64,000 bases of DNA from Devosia aurantiaca (GCF_011058215.1 NZ_JAALFG010000002.1:496001-560000); one strand, 5' to 3'. Shown: positions 1 through 8,228, numbered from the stretch's first letter. Notes: generated by a model from the letters alone, not told the origin. Translations and numbers: made by a program.

Positions 1-1
1 T

Positions 2-1024
2 CCTGGCAACCGCACCGCCGACATCGACCTCGTCTTCGATGATCTCAAGAGCTTCCTCAAAACCTTCGTCCCCGAAGCGCTCGCGGTGCAGGAAGAACGC
101 CTTGCCCGCCACCCGCGCAAGACCCTCAACGGCCCCTACCCGATCGAACGCCAGCGCGAACTTGGCCTTGCCGCCATGCGCGCCGTGGGCTTCGACTTCA
201 CGCATGGCTCGCTCGCCGTCTCGCATCACCCCTTCTGCGGCGGCGTGCCCACCGATGTGCGCATGACGACGCGCTACCGCACCGACGAATTCCTGTCCTC
301 GCTCATGGGCGTGTTGCACGAAACCGGCCATGCGCTCTATGAGCAGGGCCTGCCGAAAGACTGGTCGCACTGGCCGCTCGGCAAGGCGCGCGGCATGGGC
401 ATGCATGAATCGCAGTCGCTCTTCGTCGAGATGCAGCTCGCCCGTAGCCCGGACTTCTGGCACTTCATGCTGCCGCAGGTCAGCCAATATCTGGGCAAAG
501 AGGCGATCCCCGGATGGGACATCGCCGACGTGCTCAACGAGGTCAACTTCGTCGAACGCGGCTTCATCCGCGTCGATGCCGACGAAGTCACCTACCCGCT
601 CCACGTCATTCTCCGCTACGAACTCGAACAGGATCTCGTCACCGGCAAGCTCGAAGTCAGCCAGATCCCCGAAGCCTGGGACGCCAAGATGACTGAGTAT
701 CTGGGTATTTCGACCAAGGACGATCCCAAGGACGGCCCGATGCAGGACGTCCATTGGCCGGGCGGCGCCTTCGGCTACTTCCCCAGCTACACCCTGGGCG
801 CCATGATCGCCGCCCAGCTCGGCGCGGCCATGAAGAAGGACTTGCCCGATATGGGCGAGCAGATGCGCGCCGGCCACTTCACCGCCATCAATCAATGGCG
901 TGCCGATCGCGTCTGGACCCAGGCCTCCCGCTTCTCGACACCCGACCTCATCACCCGCGCGACGGGCGAGCCGCTCAACGCCGACCACTTCAAGAACCAT
1001 CTCCGGCAGCGCTACGGAAAATAA
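2..1024 (+). CDS. M32 family metallocarboxypeptidase (carboxypeptidase Taq), C-terminal part
   Basis: The reading frame is already open at base 2, so the N-terminus lies outside the window and about 340 residues of a roughly 500-residue family are visible. The M32 signatures appear in order: SHHPF, DVRMTTRY, the zinc-binding HETGH (bases 317-331), HESQS, which carries the third metal-ligand region, and HWPGGAFGYFPSYTLG near the C-terminus. M32 enzymes are cytoplasmic zinc carboxypeptidases that remove C-terminal residues from peptides. The GTG at base 86 is inside the conserved domain and is not the true start. The next gene begins 74 bases downstream on the same strand. The family call is firm; the physiological substrate is not known. 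Confidence 0.93.
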   Translation, partial: PGNRTADIDLVFDDLKSFLKTFVPEALAVQEERLARHPRKTLNGPYPIERQRELGLAAMRAVGFDFTHGSLAVSHHPFCGGVPTDVRMTTRYRTDEFLSSLMGVLHETGHALYEQGLPKDWSHWPLGKARGMGMHESQSLFVEMQLARSPDFWHFMLPQVSQYLGKEAIPGWDIADVLNEVNFVERGFIRVDADEVTYPLHVILRYELEQDLVTGKLEVSQIPEAWDAKMTEYLGISTKDDPKDGPMQDVHWPGGAFGYFPSYTLGAMIAAQLGAAMKKDLPDMGEQMRAGHFTAINQWRADRVWTQASRFSTPDLITRATGEPLNADHFKNHLRQRYGK

Positions 1025-1098
1025 ATGTCGAAGCCGATTTCGGCCACTCGTCTTCGTCTCATGAAGGCGATCCAGCCTTCCCCAAACAGGAGAAAGAC

Positions 1099-1512
1099 AT
1101 GCGTGTCGTCGTATTCGTCAAAGCCACCGCGGACAGCGAACAAGGCCGTCTGCCCACGACCGAACTGCTCGAAGCCATGACCAAGTACAATGAGCAGCTG
1201 ATCAATGCCGGCATCATGCTTGGCGGCGACGGGCTGCAGCCCTCCAAGTTCGCCAAGCGCATCCATTTCAGCGGCTCGAACCGCTCGGTGATCGATGGCC
1301 CGTTCCCGGAAACCAAGGAACTGGTTGCTGGATACTGGATCTGGGAAGTGCGCGACATGGACGAGGCCGTCGGATGGGTGAAACGCTGCCCCAATCCGAT
1401 GTTTTCAGACAGCGACATCGACGTCCGCCCCGTCTACGGCACCGAAGCCTTCGACGAGATCATGACCCCCGAAATCCAGGAGGTCTATGATCGCAACGCG
1501 TCCAGGATGTAA
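1099..1512 (+). CDS. YCII-related (DGPF domain) protein
   Basis: A protein of 137 residues with the DGPF motif at residues 66-69, followed by the aromatic stretch GYWIWEV, as in YCII-related/DGPF-domain proteins. These are small dimeric alpha-beta barrel proteins, often encoded near sigma factors, mostly of unproven enzymatic function. The ATG at 1099 is preceded by a good ribosome-binding site (AGGAGAAAG). An in-frame extension back to base 754 overlaps the carboxypeptidase gene and is rejected. No sigma factor gene is adjacent. The gene ends at the bidirectional terminator shared with dksA. Confidence 0.85.
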   Translation: MRVVVFVKATADSEQGRLPTTELLEAMTKYNEQLINAGIMLGGDGLQPSKFAKRIHFSGSNRSVIDGPFPETKELVAGYWIWEVRDMDEAVGWVKRCPNPMFSDSDIDVRPVYGTEAFDEIMTPEIQEVYDRNASRM

Positions 1513-1515
1513 AAA

Positions 1516-1541
1516 AAAGCCCGCAGCGATGCGGGCTTTTT
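1516..1541. terminator. Bidirectional Rho-independent terminator
   Basis: The sequence AAAGCCCGCA-GCGA-TGCGGGCTTTTT forms a GC-rich stem with a tetraloop. It has A-rich and T-rich flanks on the two sides, so it can end both the YCII gene (plus) and dksA (minus). Confidence 0.85.
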
Positions 1542-1561
1542 CATTTCAAATGCGAAAGCGC

Positions 1562-1990
1562 TTATTCGTCGCGATAAACCTTTTCGCGCCGCTCATGCAG
1601 CTCCTGCGCCTCAAGGCTCAGCGTTGCCGTCGGGCGCGCGTCGAGACGCGCAATGCCGATGGGGTCGCCGGTCTCTTCGCAATAGCCGTAAGTGCCATCG
1701 TCAATGCGCTTGAGCGCACTGTCGATCTTGGCGATGAGCTTGCGCTGCCGGTCGCGGGTACGCAGTTCAAGCGAGCGATCGCTTTCCGAACTGGCCCGAT
1801 CCGCCATGTCCGGATGGTTCTGCGACTCTTCCTGAAGGTTCTCGAGCGTCAGGCGGCTTTCCCGCAAAATCTCGTCTTTCCAGGACAACAGCTTGTTCCG
1901 GAAGTATTCCCGCTGCCGCGGGTTCATGAACGGCTCGTTGTCGCTGGGCCGATAGTCGGTAACCTCAACTGAAGACATCAGCAGACTCAT
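1562..1990 (-). CDS. dksA: RNA polymerase-binding transcription factor DksA, single-cysteine type
   Basis: A protein of 142 residues matching alphaproteobacterial DksA. It has the N-terminal segment with FMNPRQREYF, a long coiled-coil hairpin (about residues 30-95) and a C-terminal zinc-finger-like region, YGYCEETGDP...LSLEAQE. DksA binds the RNA polymerase secondary channel and works with ppGpp in the stringent response. Classical DksA has four zinc cysteines; here only the first remains, and the other positions are replaced by T, T/L and A-type residues, as in other rhizobial DksA proteins. Two starts are possible, at 1990 and at the ATG at 1978. A GGGAG lies directly before the first, and its spacing suits the second slightly better. 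Confidence 0.93.
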   Translation of the reverse strand: MSLLMSSVEVTDYRPSDNEPFMNPRQREYFRNKLLSWKDEILRESRLTLENLQEESQNHPDMADRASSESDRSLELRTRDRQRKLIAKIDSALKRIDDGTYGYCEETGDPIGIARLDARPTATLSLEAQELHERREKVYRDE

Positions 1991-2147
1991 CTCCCATGCG
2001 CCCTTGGCGCGCTATATATGCGCCTGCCCTCCCTTGGGCAAGCACACAGCGCGGCGCTGCTTAACACGGCAGGACCATTGCGCAGCAGGCGCATAACGAA
2101 GACTGACAACAATTTGATGAAGCCCTGGAGCACTTATCCCCTCTGCT

Positions 2148-2567
2148 TCAAAGCGGAAGATAATGCCCATGTTTCGCTAGCTCCACCCGCACCCGGAGTT
2201 CTATGTCATCCAGAACGGCATCGAGACTTGGCTCGCTTCGCTCGCGCAGGGCCGACAGTTGCGTAATCATCGCTCCCAGCCGGTCCGGAGAAGCCTTGCC
2301 CACCAATAGGTCGGCCTTCATGTCTTCAAGGAGATCGAGCAGCACGGTGCCGCGCTTCACCGACTTGCGGCGGCTCTCGCGGAAATCGCCGACCGTCTGT
2401 AGCGCCAGGATCGCATCGAGCCCCGTCAATGCACTTACCGGCACCGCACTCGCCACCCGCGCTGGCGCAGCACCGCCAGCCGGCACGAAGGCCGGTCCGC
2501 TGCCTGCCTTGCCCGCGGCAGCGCGGCTCGCGACGCCGCCGGTTCGGTTAGGGCCATCGATGCGCAC
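2148..2567 (-). CDS. fliX: Flagellar assembly regulator FliX
   Basis: About 139 residues: an N-terminal MRIDGPNRTGG-like segment, a low-complexity Ala/Gly/Pro stretch, then the conserved FliX core, with LDAILALQ, RRKSVKRG, LLDLLEDMKADLL and a C-terminal AVLDDIELRVRVELAK. In Caulobacter, FliX is a class II protein that couples completion of the early basal body to FlbD/sigma-54 class III transcription. I prefer the GTG at 2567 because related proteins begin MRI-G; a GTG at 2579 would add four residues. The gene faces flgI, as in Caulobacter, and a perfect CtrA-type box lies 50-70 bases upstream. Confidence 0.88.
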   Translation of the reverse strand: MRIDGPNRTGGVASRAAAGKAGSGPAFVPAGGAAPARVASAVPVSALTGLDAILALQTVGDFRESRRKSVKRGTVLLDLLEDMKADLLVGKASPDRLGAMITQLSALRERSEPSLDAVLDDIELRVRVELAKHGHYLPL

Positions 2568-2618
2568 GAACGGACTCACTGAGCTGGACTGGACACCGGC
2601 AAAATCTGCCCATCCTGG

Positions 2619-2634
2619 TTAACAAGCGCTTAAC
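2619..2634. promoter_or_regulatory. CtrA-type box between fliX and flgI
   Basis: TTAA-CAAGCGC-TTAAC is a perfect match to the alphaproteobacterial CtrA consensus TTAA-N7-TTAAC. It lies within an inverted repeat (GGTTAA...TTAACC) about 50 bases upstream of the fliX start. Direct control of fliX by CtrA is inferred from the match and from Caulobacter class II genes. Confidence 0.65.
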
Positions 2635-2717
2635 CGACCCGGCAAGAACTGCAGGGCTATTATGAGGACCAAGCGAGCCGATCAATAAAAACGAGCACTA
2701 ACATGCAATTAGCAACC

Positions 2718-2733
2718 TGGCACGCTTCTCGCA
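2718..2733 (+). promoter_or_regulatory. Sigma-54 promoter for the flgI operon
   Basis: TGGCAC-N5-TCGCA matches the sigma-54 -24/-12 consensus (TGGCAC-N5-TTGCA) with one mismatch and the exact GG-N10-GC spacing. Transcription would begin near 2745, just before the flgI ATG at 2760, which supports that start over the upstream in-frame ATG at 2703. Confidence 0.7.
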
Positions 2734-2759
2734 TTGTCTTTCGGCAAACGGGGATACCC

Positions 2760-3882
2760 ATGCCAAACCGCCTGTTCCGATCGCTGTTCGCTGCCACCTT
2801 GAGCGCTGCACTTCTGCTGACGCCGCTGTCCACGGCCACCGCCGCTCCGGCGCGCATCAAGGACATTGTCGATTTCGAAGGCGTTCGTGAAAACCAGCTC
2901 GTCGGCTACGGCCTCGTGGTCGGCCTCAACGGCACCGGGGACAGCCTCAACAATTCGCCCTTCACCAAGCAATCGCTGCAGTCGATGCTTGAACGCCTGG
3001 CGTTAACACCGCGGGCGAAAACGTCCGCACCGCCAATGTCGCGGCCGTCATGGTCACCGCTAACCTTCGCCCCTTCGCCACCCAGGGCTCCCGCATGGAC
3101 GTTTCCGTCGCCGCCCTCGGCGACAGCGACAGTCTCCAGGGCGGCACCCTCCTCGTTACCCCCTGCTCGGCGCCGATGGCGAAGTCTACGCCATCGCCCA
3201 GGGTCCAGTGCTGATCAATGGCTTTAAGGCCGAAGGCGATGCCGCCACCGTCATTTCCGGCGTCCCCACCACCGGCCGCATCTCCTCCGGTGCCCTGATC
3301 GAGCGCGAGATCGAGTTCCACCTCGGCTCGCAAAGCTCCCTCCGCCTCGCATTGCGCAATCCCGATCTCACCACCGCGCGCCGCATTGCCCTAGCCGTCA
3401 ACGACTTCATCGGTGTCCCCACGGCCGTCCCCGAAGACCCGGCTACCGTCCGCCTCACCCTGCCCCGCGGCTTTAACGGCAATATCGTCGATCTCCTCAC
3501 CGACATCGAACAGCTCATCGTCCAGACCGACCAGCCCGCCAAGATCGTCATCGACGAAAATTCTGGCATCATCGTCATGGGTAAGGACGTCCGCGTCTCG
3601 AGCGTCGCCGTCGCCCAATCGAACCTCACCGTCACCATCGCTGAGAACCCCACCGTCGTGCAGCCCAATCCGTTGAGCCTCGGCGTCACCGCTCAACAGC
3701 CCAGCACTAACCTCAACGTCAACGAGTCCGCCACTGCGCTCGAAGTCATCGAGGAATCCGTGACCCTCCAGCAGCTGGTCGATGGCCTCAACGCGCTGGG
3801 CATCTCGCCCCGCGACCTCATCGCCATCCTCCAGTCCATCAAGGCTGCCGGCGCCCTCCAGGCCGAGATCGAGGTCCTTTGA
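2760..3882 (+). CDS. flgI: Flagellar P-ring protein FlgI (two frameshifts in this sequence)
   Basis: FlgI forms the P ring around the flagellar rod in the peptidoglycan layer. The start at 2760 has GGGGA seven bases upstream and a Sec signal peptide ([21 protein letters not shown]). The mature start [20 protein letters not shown] is typical of FlgI. Two one-base losses break the frame: one near 2999 (GG should be GGG) and one near 3159-3163 (five Cs should be six). Restoring both gives a continuous protein of about 374 residues, the normal length, with [16 protein letters not shown] and the C-terminal [19 protein letters not shown]. The stop overlaps the flgJ start (TGATG), indicating translational coupling. 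Sequencing error is more likely than gene loss, since the rest of the cluster is intact. Confidence 0.93.
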
Positions 3883-4196
3883 TGAACACCGTTAGCTCCG
3901 TCACCCCGCAGCAGACCTTGCGCATCCGCCAGCAGGCCGAAGAGCTTGAAGGCGTCTTCCTCAACATGCTGACCAAGGAAATGTTCTCCGGCATCAAGAC
4001 CGATGACGAGAGTTTCGGCGGCGGCTTTGGCGAAGACACCTGGCGCGGCATGCAATCGGAACAGCTCGCCAACTCGATGGCGCAGAACGGCGGCATTGGC
4101 CTTGCCGATCAGCTGATGGGCGAAATGCTTGCCCTCCAGGAAGCCGCCAACACCAGCAAATCCATGTTCTCTCCCGCGTCCGGAGCCTATAAATGA
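3882..4196 (+). CDS. flgJ: Rod-binding protein, FlgJ N-terminal-domain type
   Basis: A 104-residue protein corresponding to the FlgJ N-terminal rod-binding domain alone (AEELEGVFLNMLTKEMF, then WRGMQSEQLANSMAQNGGIGLADQL). The muramidase domain found in enteric FlgJ is absent, as usual in alphaproteobacteria. It acts in the periplasm during rod assembly. Its ATG overlaps the flgI stop by one base, and a GAGG lies just upstream. Its own stop overlaps the next gene by four bases, so flgI-flgJ-flgN is one operon. Confidence 0.88.
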   Translation: MNTVSSVTPQQTLRIRQQAEELEGVFLNMLTKEMFSGIKTDDESFGGGFGEDTWRGMQSEQLANSMAQNGGIGLADQLMGEMLALQEAANTSKSMFSPASGAYK

Positions 4197-4660
4197 CCGC
4201 AGCCGCCCGCCTCGCCGCCCTCGATACCCTCCCTGCCGGCGATCTCTGCTCGCGTGCCGAAACGGCCCTGGCCTCCCTCGTCAACGTCATGAACCAGGAA
4301 ACCATGCTCCTGCGCGCCGGCCACCTGCGACAAGCGAGCGAACTCACCCCTGAAAAGACCCGCCTCGCCCAGGAATACGTGACCTTCGCCCGCGCCATCC
4401 AGCGCGAGACCAAGCGCCTCGTCGCCGAAGCGCCCCAGCTCATGGACCGTCTCCGCGCCGGCCACGAAAGCCTCGCCACCCAGATGGCGGAAAACCTGCG
4501 CGTCCTCGCCACCGCAAGAACCGTCACCGAAGACGTCCTCACCGACGTCGCCCGCATGGTCGGCCAGAACAACCGCACCAAGACCTACGGCAAAGCCGGC
4601 CGCGTCACCGCCGACCCCGCGTCTTCCGCCAAGGGCATCGCGATTAACCGGGCCCTGTGA
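4193..4660 (+). CDS. flgN: FlgN-like flagellar chaperone
   Basis: A 155-residue, largely helical protein. It has the pattern of FlgN-family export chaperones: LVNVMNQETMLLRAGHL near residue 35-50, ELTPEKTRLAQEY near 55-65, and a long second helix. FlgN binds hook-filament junction proteins FlgK and FlgL in the cytoplasm and delivers them to the flagellar export gate. The start ATG overlaps the flgJ stop (ATGA). The family is poorly conserved in sequence, so the assignment leans on operon position and helix pattern. Confidence 0.72.
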   Translation: MTAAARLAALDTLPAGDLCSRAETALASLVNVMNQETMLLRAGHLRQASELTPEKTRLAQEYVTFARAIQRETKRLVAEAPQLMDRLRAGHESLATQMAENLRVLATARTVTEDVLTDVARMVGQNNRTKTYGKAGRVTADPASSAKGIAINRAL

Positions 4661-4756
4661 CCTCAAATTTGAATAAAATGTTCCGCTTCTAGGGAACGAA
4701 CGGGGCAAGACATCGCGCTAGTCTTGCATGGCATACGTCTATGAAGGGACGCTGCC

Positions 4757-5071
4757 ATGCTGTTCACGACGCCACTCATTGCCGCCGCCGCGCCAAACAC
4801 GAATGCTGCCACCATGTCAGCCCAGCGCGCCCTCGCCCCTGACCGCATTACGGCGCCTTACCCGGTCGACACCGACACGGCAGAGTTCCAAGACGACCAT
4901 CGACGCCCGTCTGCCGCCGATCCGGCCTATGAGCCTGCAAACTCCGAAGCCCCTTTCTTTGCCGCGATCCTATCCAGCGACCAGGCGCCCGCGCCCCAAA
5001 CGCCTGGCGAGATTTACACCCGCAGCCATACCGACATTTCCGAGCTGCGCCTGCGCGACCTCGAAGTCTAA
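4757..5071 (+). CDS. Hypothetical protein between flgN and flagellin
   Basis: An open frame of 104 residues with a credible ribosome-binding site (AAGGGA seven bases before the ATG). The product is rich in Ala, Pro and Asp, begins with a short hydrophobic stretch (FTTPLIAAAAP) and ends in acidic ELRLRDLEV. I recognise no domain. It sits alone between flgN and the flagellin gene on the same strand, so a flagellar role is possible but only by position. Other frames here are shorter and lack a ribosome-binding site. Confidence 0.5.
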   Translation: MLFTTPLIAAAAPNTNAATMSAQRALAPDRITAPYPVDTDTAEFQDDHRRPSAADPAYEPANSEAPFFAAILSSDQAPAPQTPGEIYTRSHTDISELRLRDLEV

Positions 5072-5094
5072 GAGCCCGCGTCTCTTACCACCCG

Positions 5095-5109
5095 TTAACC
5101 CCGCCTAAA
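5095..5109. promoter_or_regulatory. Imperfect CtrA-like box upstream of flagellin
   Basis: TTAA-CCCCGCC-TAAA differs by one base from TTAA-N7-TTAA and lies about 130 bases before the flagellin start. No sigma-54 match was found in this gap. Weak evidence taken alone. Confidence 0.25.
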
Positions 5110-5235
5110 AAAGCGCCAGACCTGTTGCAACCCGGTGCTCAAATTAACGGATTTTTATTCGCCCCCGATCAATCTGCCATCAGTCTCAGAAGAGGCGTCA
5201 AACACGCTCGAGTATCCTAGAAAGGGAACTTGCAA

Positions 5236-7338
5236 ATGGTAGATATCAATCTTTCCAAAGCCGTCCGCTCCAACCTCAGCTCGCTGCAGAATACGGCGTC
5301 GCTGATGGCCAAGACGTCGGACCGCCTGTCGACCGGTAACAAGGTCAACACCGCTCTGGATAACCCGACCAACTTCTTTACCGCCTCTTCGCTGAATAGC
5401 CGCGCCGGCGACCTGAACCAGCTCATGGACTCGATGGCCAACGGCATCAAGACCATCGAAGCCGCCAACAATGGCCTCACCGCCATCACCAAGAACCTTG
5501 AGTCGATGCAGTCGACCCTGCGTCAGGCCCGCCAGGACAAGTCCTTCCAGACCCAGTCCTATACCATTGACAGCACGGCGATCGGCACGACCGCTCTCAA
5601 GAACCTGTCGTTCAGCGGTGGCGCAGTCGGCGCGACCCCGGTCAATATCGCACTGAACTCCTTGGCAGGTAGCGGTGCAGCAACCGCCCTCACCGGCACG
5701 GGTGCCAACCTCACGAACTTTGCCGGTGGCAACCTTCAGGTAAACGGTCAGACCGTCGCACTGACCGGCAATTCGACGCTTCAGGCAACCACTCTTGATG
5801 GCGCTGGTGCTAGCTTCACCAACTTTGCAGGTGGCACGCTCTCCATCAACGGCTCTGCCAACATCACCATCCCGGCTTCGCAGAACGCTGTTGCGAGCAC
5901 TCTGGATGGCAGCGGTGCTGTGGCGACCATCGACAACACCAACGATGGCGATATCACCATCGATCTTGGCGGCACCTTCAACAGCGGCAATCCGTTCACA
6001 GTCACCGTCGCGAACGGTGATGACGCCGATGCTGTGGCCCTTGCCATCAATACCGCCTTCACCAATGCTGGCGGCACGGGCACTCTGGCTACCAACAACG
6101 GCGGAACGCTCGAACTTTCCAGCGCTTCTGGCAACGGCATCACCGTCGCTGACGCTGCAGGCAACGTCAGCGGCACCGCAGCGGCTCTTGGCTTCGGCGC
6201 TGGCAACACCGCATCTGTCGATGGCAGCCCCGCTGTCGTCGTCAGCGCCGCCAGCATCAAGACCCAGATCGATGCTCTTTCGATCACTGGTCTGACCGTT
6301 GGCACGACCGGCGGCCAGCTCCAGCTTTCGCTGGCATCCGGCGCCGACATCACCCTGACGGGTACCGCCGCGGCCAGCGCCTTCGGCACCACGCCGTTGA
6401 CCTCGACCAACGGCTCGCCGGCCTATACCGCCACTGCGGCCACCATCGCTGCAGAAATCAACGCTTCCAACGCTGGTGCTGGCCTGACTGGCGTCACCGC
6501 TGATGGTACGAGCGGTCAGCTTGTGTTCAACAGCGCAGGCGGTTCGGCCATCAGCGTCACCGGCGGTGCTCTGGCGACCTCGCTGGGCTTCGCTGCCGGC
6601 AACCTGTCGGTCGCTTCCACCGGTACGGCAGCCGCAGTCAAGACCGTTGATCAGCTGGTCAGCGACATCAACGCCAGCAACGATCTCAAGGGCAAGATCC
6701 GCGCGTCCAACGACAATGGCAAGCTGCGCATCGAGAATCTCTCGACCCAGAAGCTTGAACTTGCCGGCATCGGTGATGGCAAGCTCAACGGCTCGAACTC
6801 GACGGGCGACATTGCTGGCAACTCGGTGCGTTCGGACCTGTCCAAGCAGTTCAACGACCTGCGCGACACCCTCGACAAGCTTGCAGACGACGCCTCGTTC
6901 AACGGTATTAACCTGCTGCGCGGCGACAACCTCAAGATCACCTTCAACGAAACCGGCACGTCGGCAATCGACATCCAGTCCAAGGGCGCTCGTGCAATCA
7001 ACTCCAGCAACTTGGAAATTGCGACCAGCCTCACGGCCAAGGATCTCGACACCGACGAAGGCATCGATGCCTTCATCGAGCAGATCAAGGGTGCTCTGAA
7101 CTCGGTCCGTTCGCAGGCTTCGGCCTTCGGTTCGAACCTCTCGATCGTTCAGAACCGTCAGGACTTCACCAAGTCCATGATCAACACGCTCGAAACCGGT
7201 GCTGGCAACCTCACCCTGGCCGACATGAACCAGGAAGCTGCCAACATGATGGCTCTCCAGACCCGTCAGTCGCTGGCTTCGTCGACCCTGTCGATGGCCA
7301 ACCAGGCCGACCAGTCGGTGCTGCAGCTGCTCCGTTAA
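5236..7338 (+). CDS. fla: Flagellin with expanded central domain
   Basis: Flagellin of 700 residues; rhizobial flagellins are usually about 300-400. The D0/D1 N-terminus (INLSKAVRSNLSSLQNTA to about residue 110) and the C-terminal D1/D0 helices (about 570-700, ending SMANQADQSVLQLLR) are normal. Between them lies a Gly/Ala/Thr-rich beta region containing about four successive hook-IN-like modules (roughly residues 250-520), each with an AxxIxxxIN helix followed by GxLxL strands, plus an earlier duplicated NFAGG-L-xNG unit near residues 160-205. The subunit is exported by the flagellar type III system, so no signal peptide is expected. The ATG at 5236 follows AAAGGGA; a TTG two codons upstream is less likely. 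A terminator follows. Confidence 0.96.
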   Translation: MVDINLSKAVRSNLSSLQNTASLMAKTSDRLSTGNKVNTALDNPTNFFTASSLNSRAGDLNQLMDSMANGIKTIEAANNGLTAITKNLESMQSTLRQARQDKSFQTQSYTIDSTAIGTTALKNLSFSGGAVGATPVNIALNSLAGSGAATALTGTGANLTNFAGGNLQVNGQTVALTGNSTLQATTLDGAGASFTNFAGGTLSINGSANITIPASQNAVASTLDGSGAVATIDNTNDGDITIDLGGTFNSGNPFTVTVANGDDADAVALAINTAFTNAGGTGTLATNNGGTLELSSASGNGITVADAAGNVSGTAAALGFGAGNTASVDGSPAVVVSAASIKTQIDALSITGLTVGTTGGQLQLSLASGADITLTGTAAASAFGTTPLTSTNGSPAYTATAATIAAEINASNAGAGLTGVTADGTSGQLVFNSAGGSAISVTGGALATSLGFAAGNLSVASTGTAAAVKTVDQLVSDINASNDLKGKIRASNDNGKLRIENLSTQKLELAGIGDGKLNGSNSTGDIAGNSVRSDLSKQFNDLRDTLDKLADDASFNGINLLRGDNLKITFNETGTSAIDIQSKGARAINSSNLEIATSLTAKDLDTDEGIDAFIEQIKGALNSVRSQASAFGSNLSIVQNRQDFTKSMINTLETGAGNLTLADMNQEAANMMALQTRQSLASSTLSMANQADQSVLQLLR

Positions 7339-7360
7339 TCGGCGCCAAAAACTAATGAGA

Positions 7361-7389
7361 AAGGCGGGTCCATGCGGCCCGCCTTTTTT
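7361..7389 (+). terminator. Rho-independent terminator after flagellin
   Basis: AAGGCGGG...CCCGCCTT stem followed by six Ts, 23 bases after the flagellin stop. It would limit read-through into flbT and let flagellin mRNA be made in excess. Confidence 0.8.
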
Positions 7390-7445
7390 CTTGCCCCCTT
7401 CCCTTCTACAAGGCGGAGTTAAAGCGCGGGACAAAGGGGATTCGG

Positions 7446-7871
7446 ATGGCACTCAAGGTGGAACTGAAGCCGGGCGAAAAACTGTTGCTCGGCAACTGCA
7501 TCGTCACCAATGGCGATCAGCGCGCGCGGCTCTTCATCGATGGCAATTCGCCTATCCTGCGCGAGAAGGACATCCTCACGCCCGACACTGCCGACACCCC
7601 CGCCAAGCGCGTCTATCTGGCCGTCCAGCTCATGTATATTGCTGAAGATATCGGGGCGATGAAGGAGCAGTACTTCGCGCTGGTGAACGACTTTATCGCC
7701 GCGGTTCCCTCGTCTTTGGCCATTATTGACCGCATAAATAACGACATCTTAACGGGGTCATTGTACAAGGCATTGAGGTCAGCACGTGAGCTGATTGCCT
7801 ATGAACAGGACCTTCTAGACCATGCAGCATCAGGCGGCGGTAGCCTATCAGGCGACAGCGAAAACAGTTGA
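7446..7871 (+). CDS. flbT: Flagellin mRNA regulator FlbT
   Basis: A 141-residue protein with the FlbT family pattern: KPGEKLLLGNCIVTNGD at the N-terminus and YLAVQLMYIAED, then SSLAIIDRINNDILTGSLYKALRSARELIAYEQ. In Caulobacter, FlbT binds the 5' leader of flagellin mRNA and promotes its decay until the hook is complete. Here it lies directly downstream of flagellin. It overlaps flaF by 50 bases, so the two are probably translated together. The order flagellin-flbT-flaF differs from the flaF-flbT order of Caulobacter. Confidence 0.93.
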   Translation: MALKVELKPGEKLLLGNCIVTNGDQRARLFIDGNSPILREKDILTPDTADTPAKRVYLAVQLMYIAEDIGAMKEQYFALVNDFIAAVPSSLAIIDRINNDILTGSLYKALRSARELIAYEQDLLDHAASGGGSLSGDSENS

Positions 7872-8190
7872 AACCCCGCGCGATCGCGAAGCGGCTTTGC
7901 TGATCAAATCGGCTGCCACGATGCAGAACCTGCGCGACAACTGGCCTGCGGACTTCGAGGTCCTGCGCACTGGCCTGACCTTCAATCGCAAGCTCTGGAC
8001 CATCTTCATGTCCTCGGTCACGCGCGAGGACAATCCGCTGAGCGCGCCGGTGCGCCAGAACATCGCGAACCTGGGCATGTTCATCCTCAACGAGACCCGC
8101 GAAATCCTCCTCGATCCCGTTGCGCCCAACCGGCTGGACCCGTTGATCAACATCAACCGCCAGCTCGCCGCCGGTCTCCGCGGCAACTGA
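7822..8190 (+). CDS. flaF: Flagellar biosynthesis regulator FlaF
   Basis: A 122-residue protein with the FlaF features: an N-terminal AAVAYQATAKTVETPRDREAALL helix, the central LTFNRKLWTIFMSSV and the C-terminal VRQNIANLGMFILNETREIL. FlaF is required for flagellin translation or secretion and acts opposite to FlbT in Caulobacter. The start lies inside the last 50 bases of flbT in another frame. A terminator follows, closing the flagellin-flbT-flaF unit. Confidence 0.92.
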   Translation: MQHQAAVAYQATAKTVETPRDREAALLIKSAATMQNLRDNWPADFEVLRTGLTFNRKLWTIFMSSVTREDNPLSAPVRQNIANLGMFILNETREILLDPVAPNRLDPLININRQLAAGLRGN

Positions 8191-8199
8191 GCAAAAAAC

Positions 8200-8228
8200 A
8201 AAGGCCCCGCACTGCGGGGGCTTTTTCT
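8200..8228. terminator. Terminator between flaF and flgL
   Basis: AAAGGCCCCGCA-CTGCGGGGGCTTTTT forms a strong stem with A- and T-rich flanks, placed between two convergent transcription units. Confidence 0.82.

Noticed and set aside
4680..4697. GTTCC...GGAAC inverted repeat after flgN
   Set aside because: Five-base arms without a T-run; could arise by chance.
5155..7452. Open frame of 765 codons opposite the flagellin gene
   Set aside because: It is a by-product of codon bias in the Gly/Ala/Thr-rich flagellin; it has no domain, no credible ribosome-binding site and runs through the flagellin terminator.
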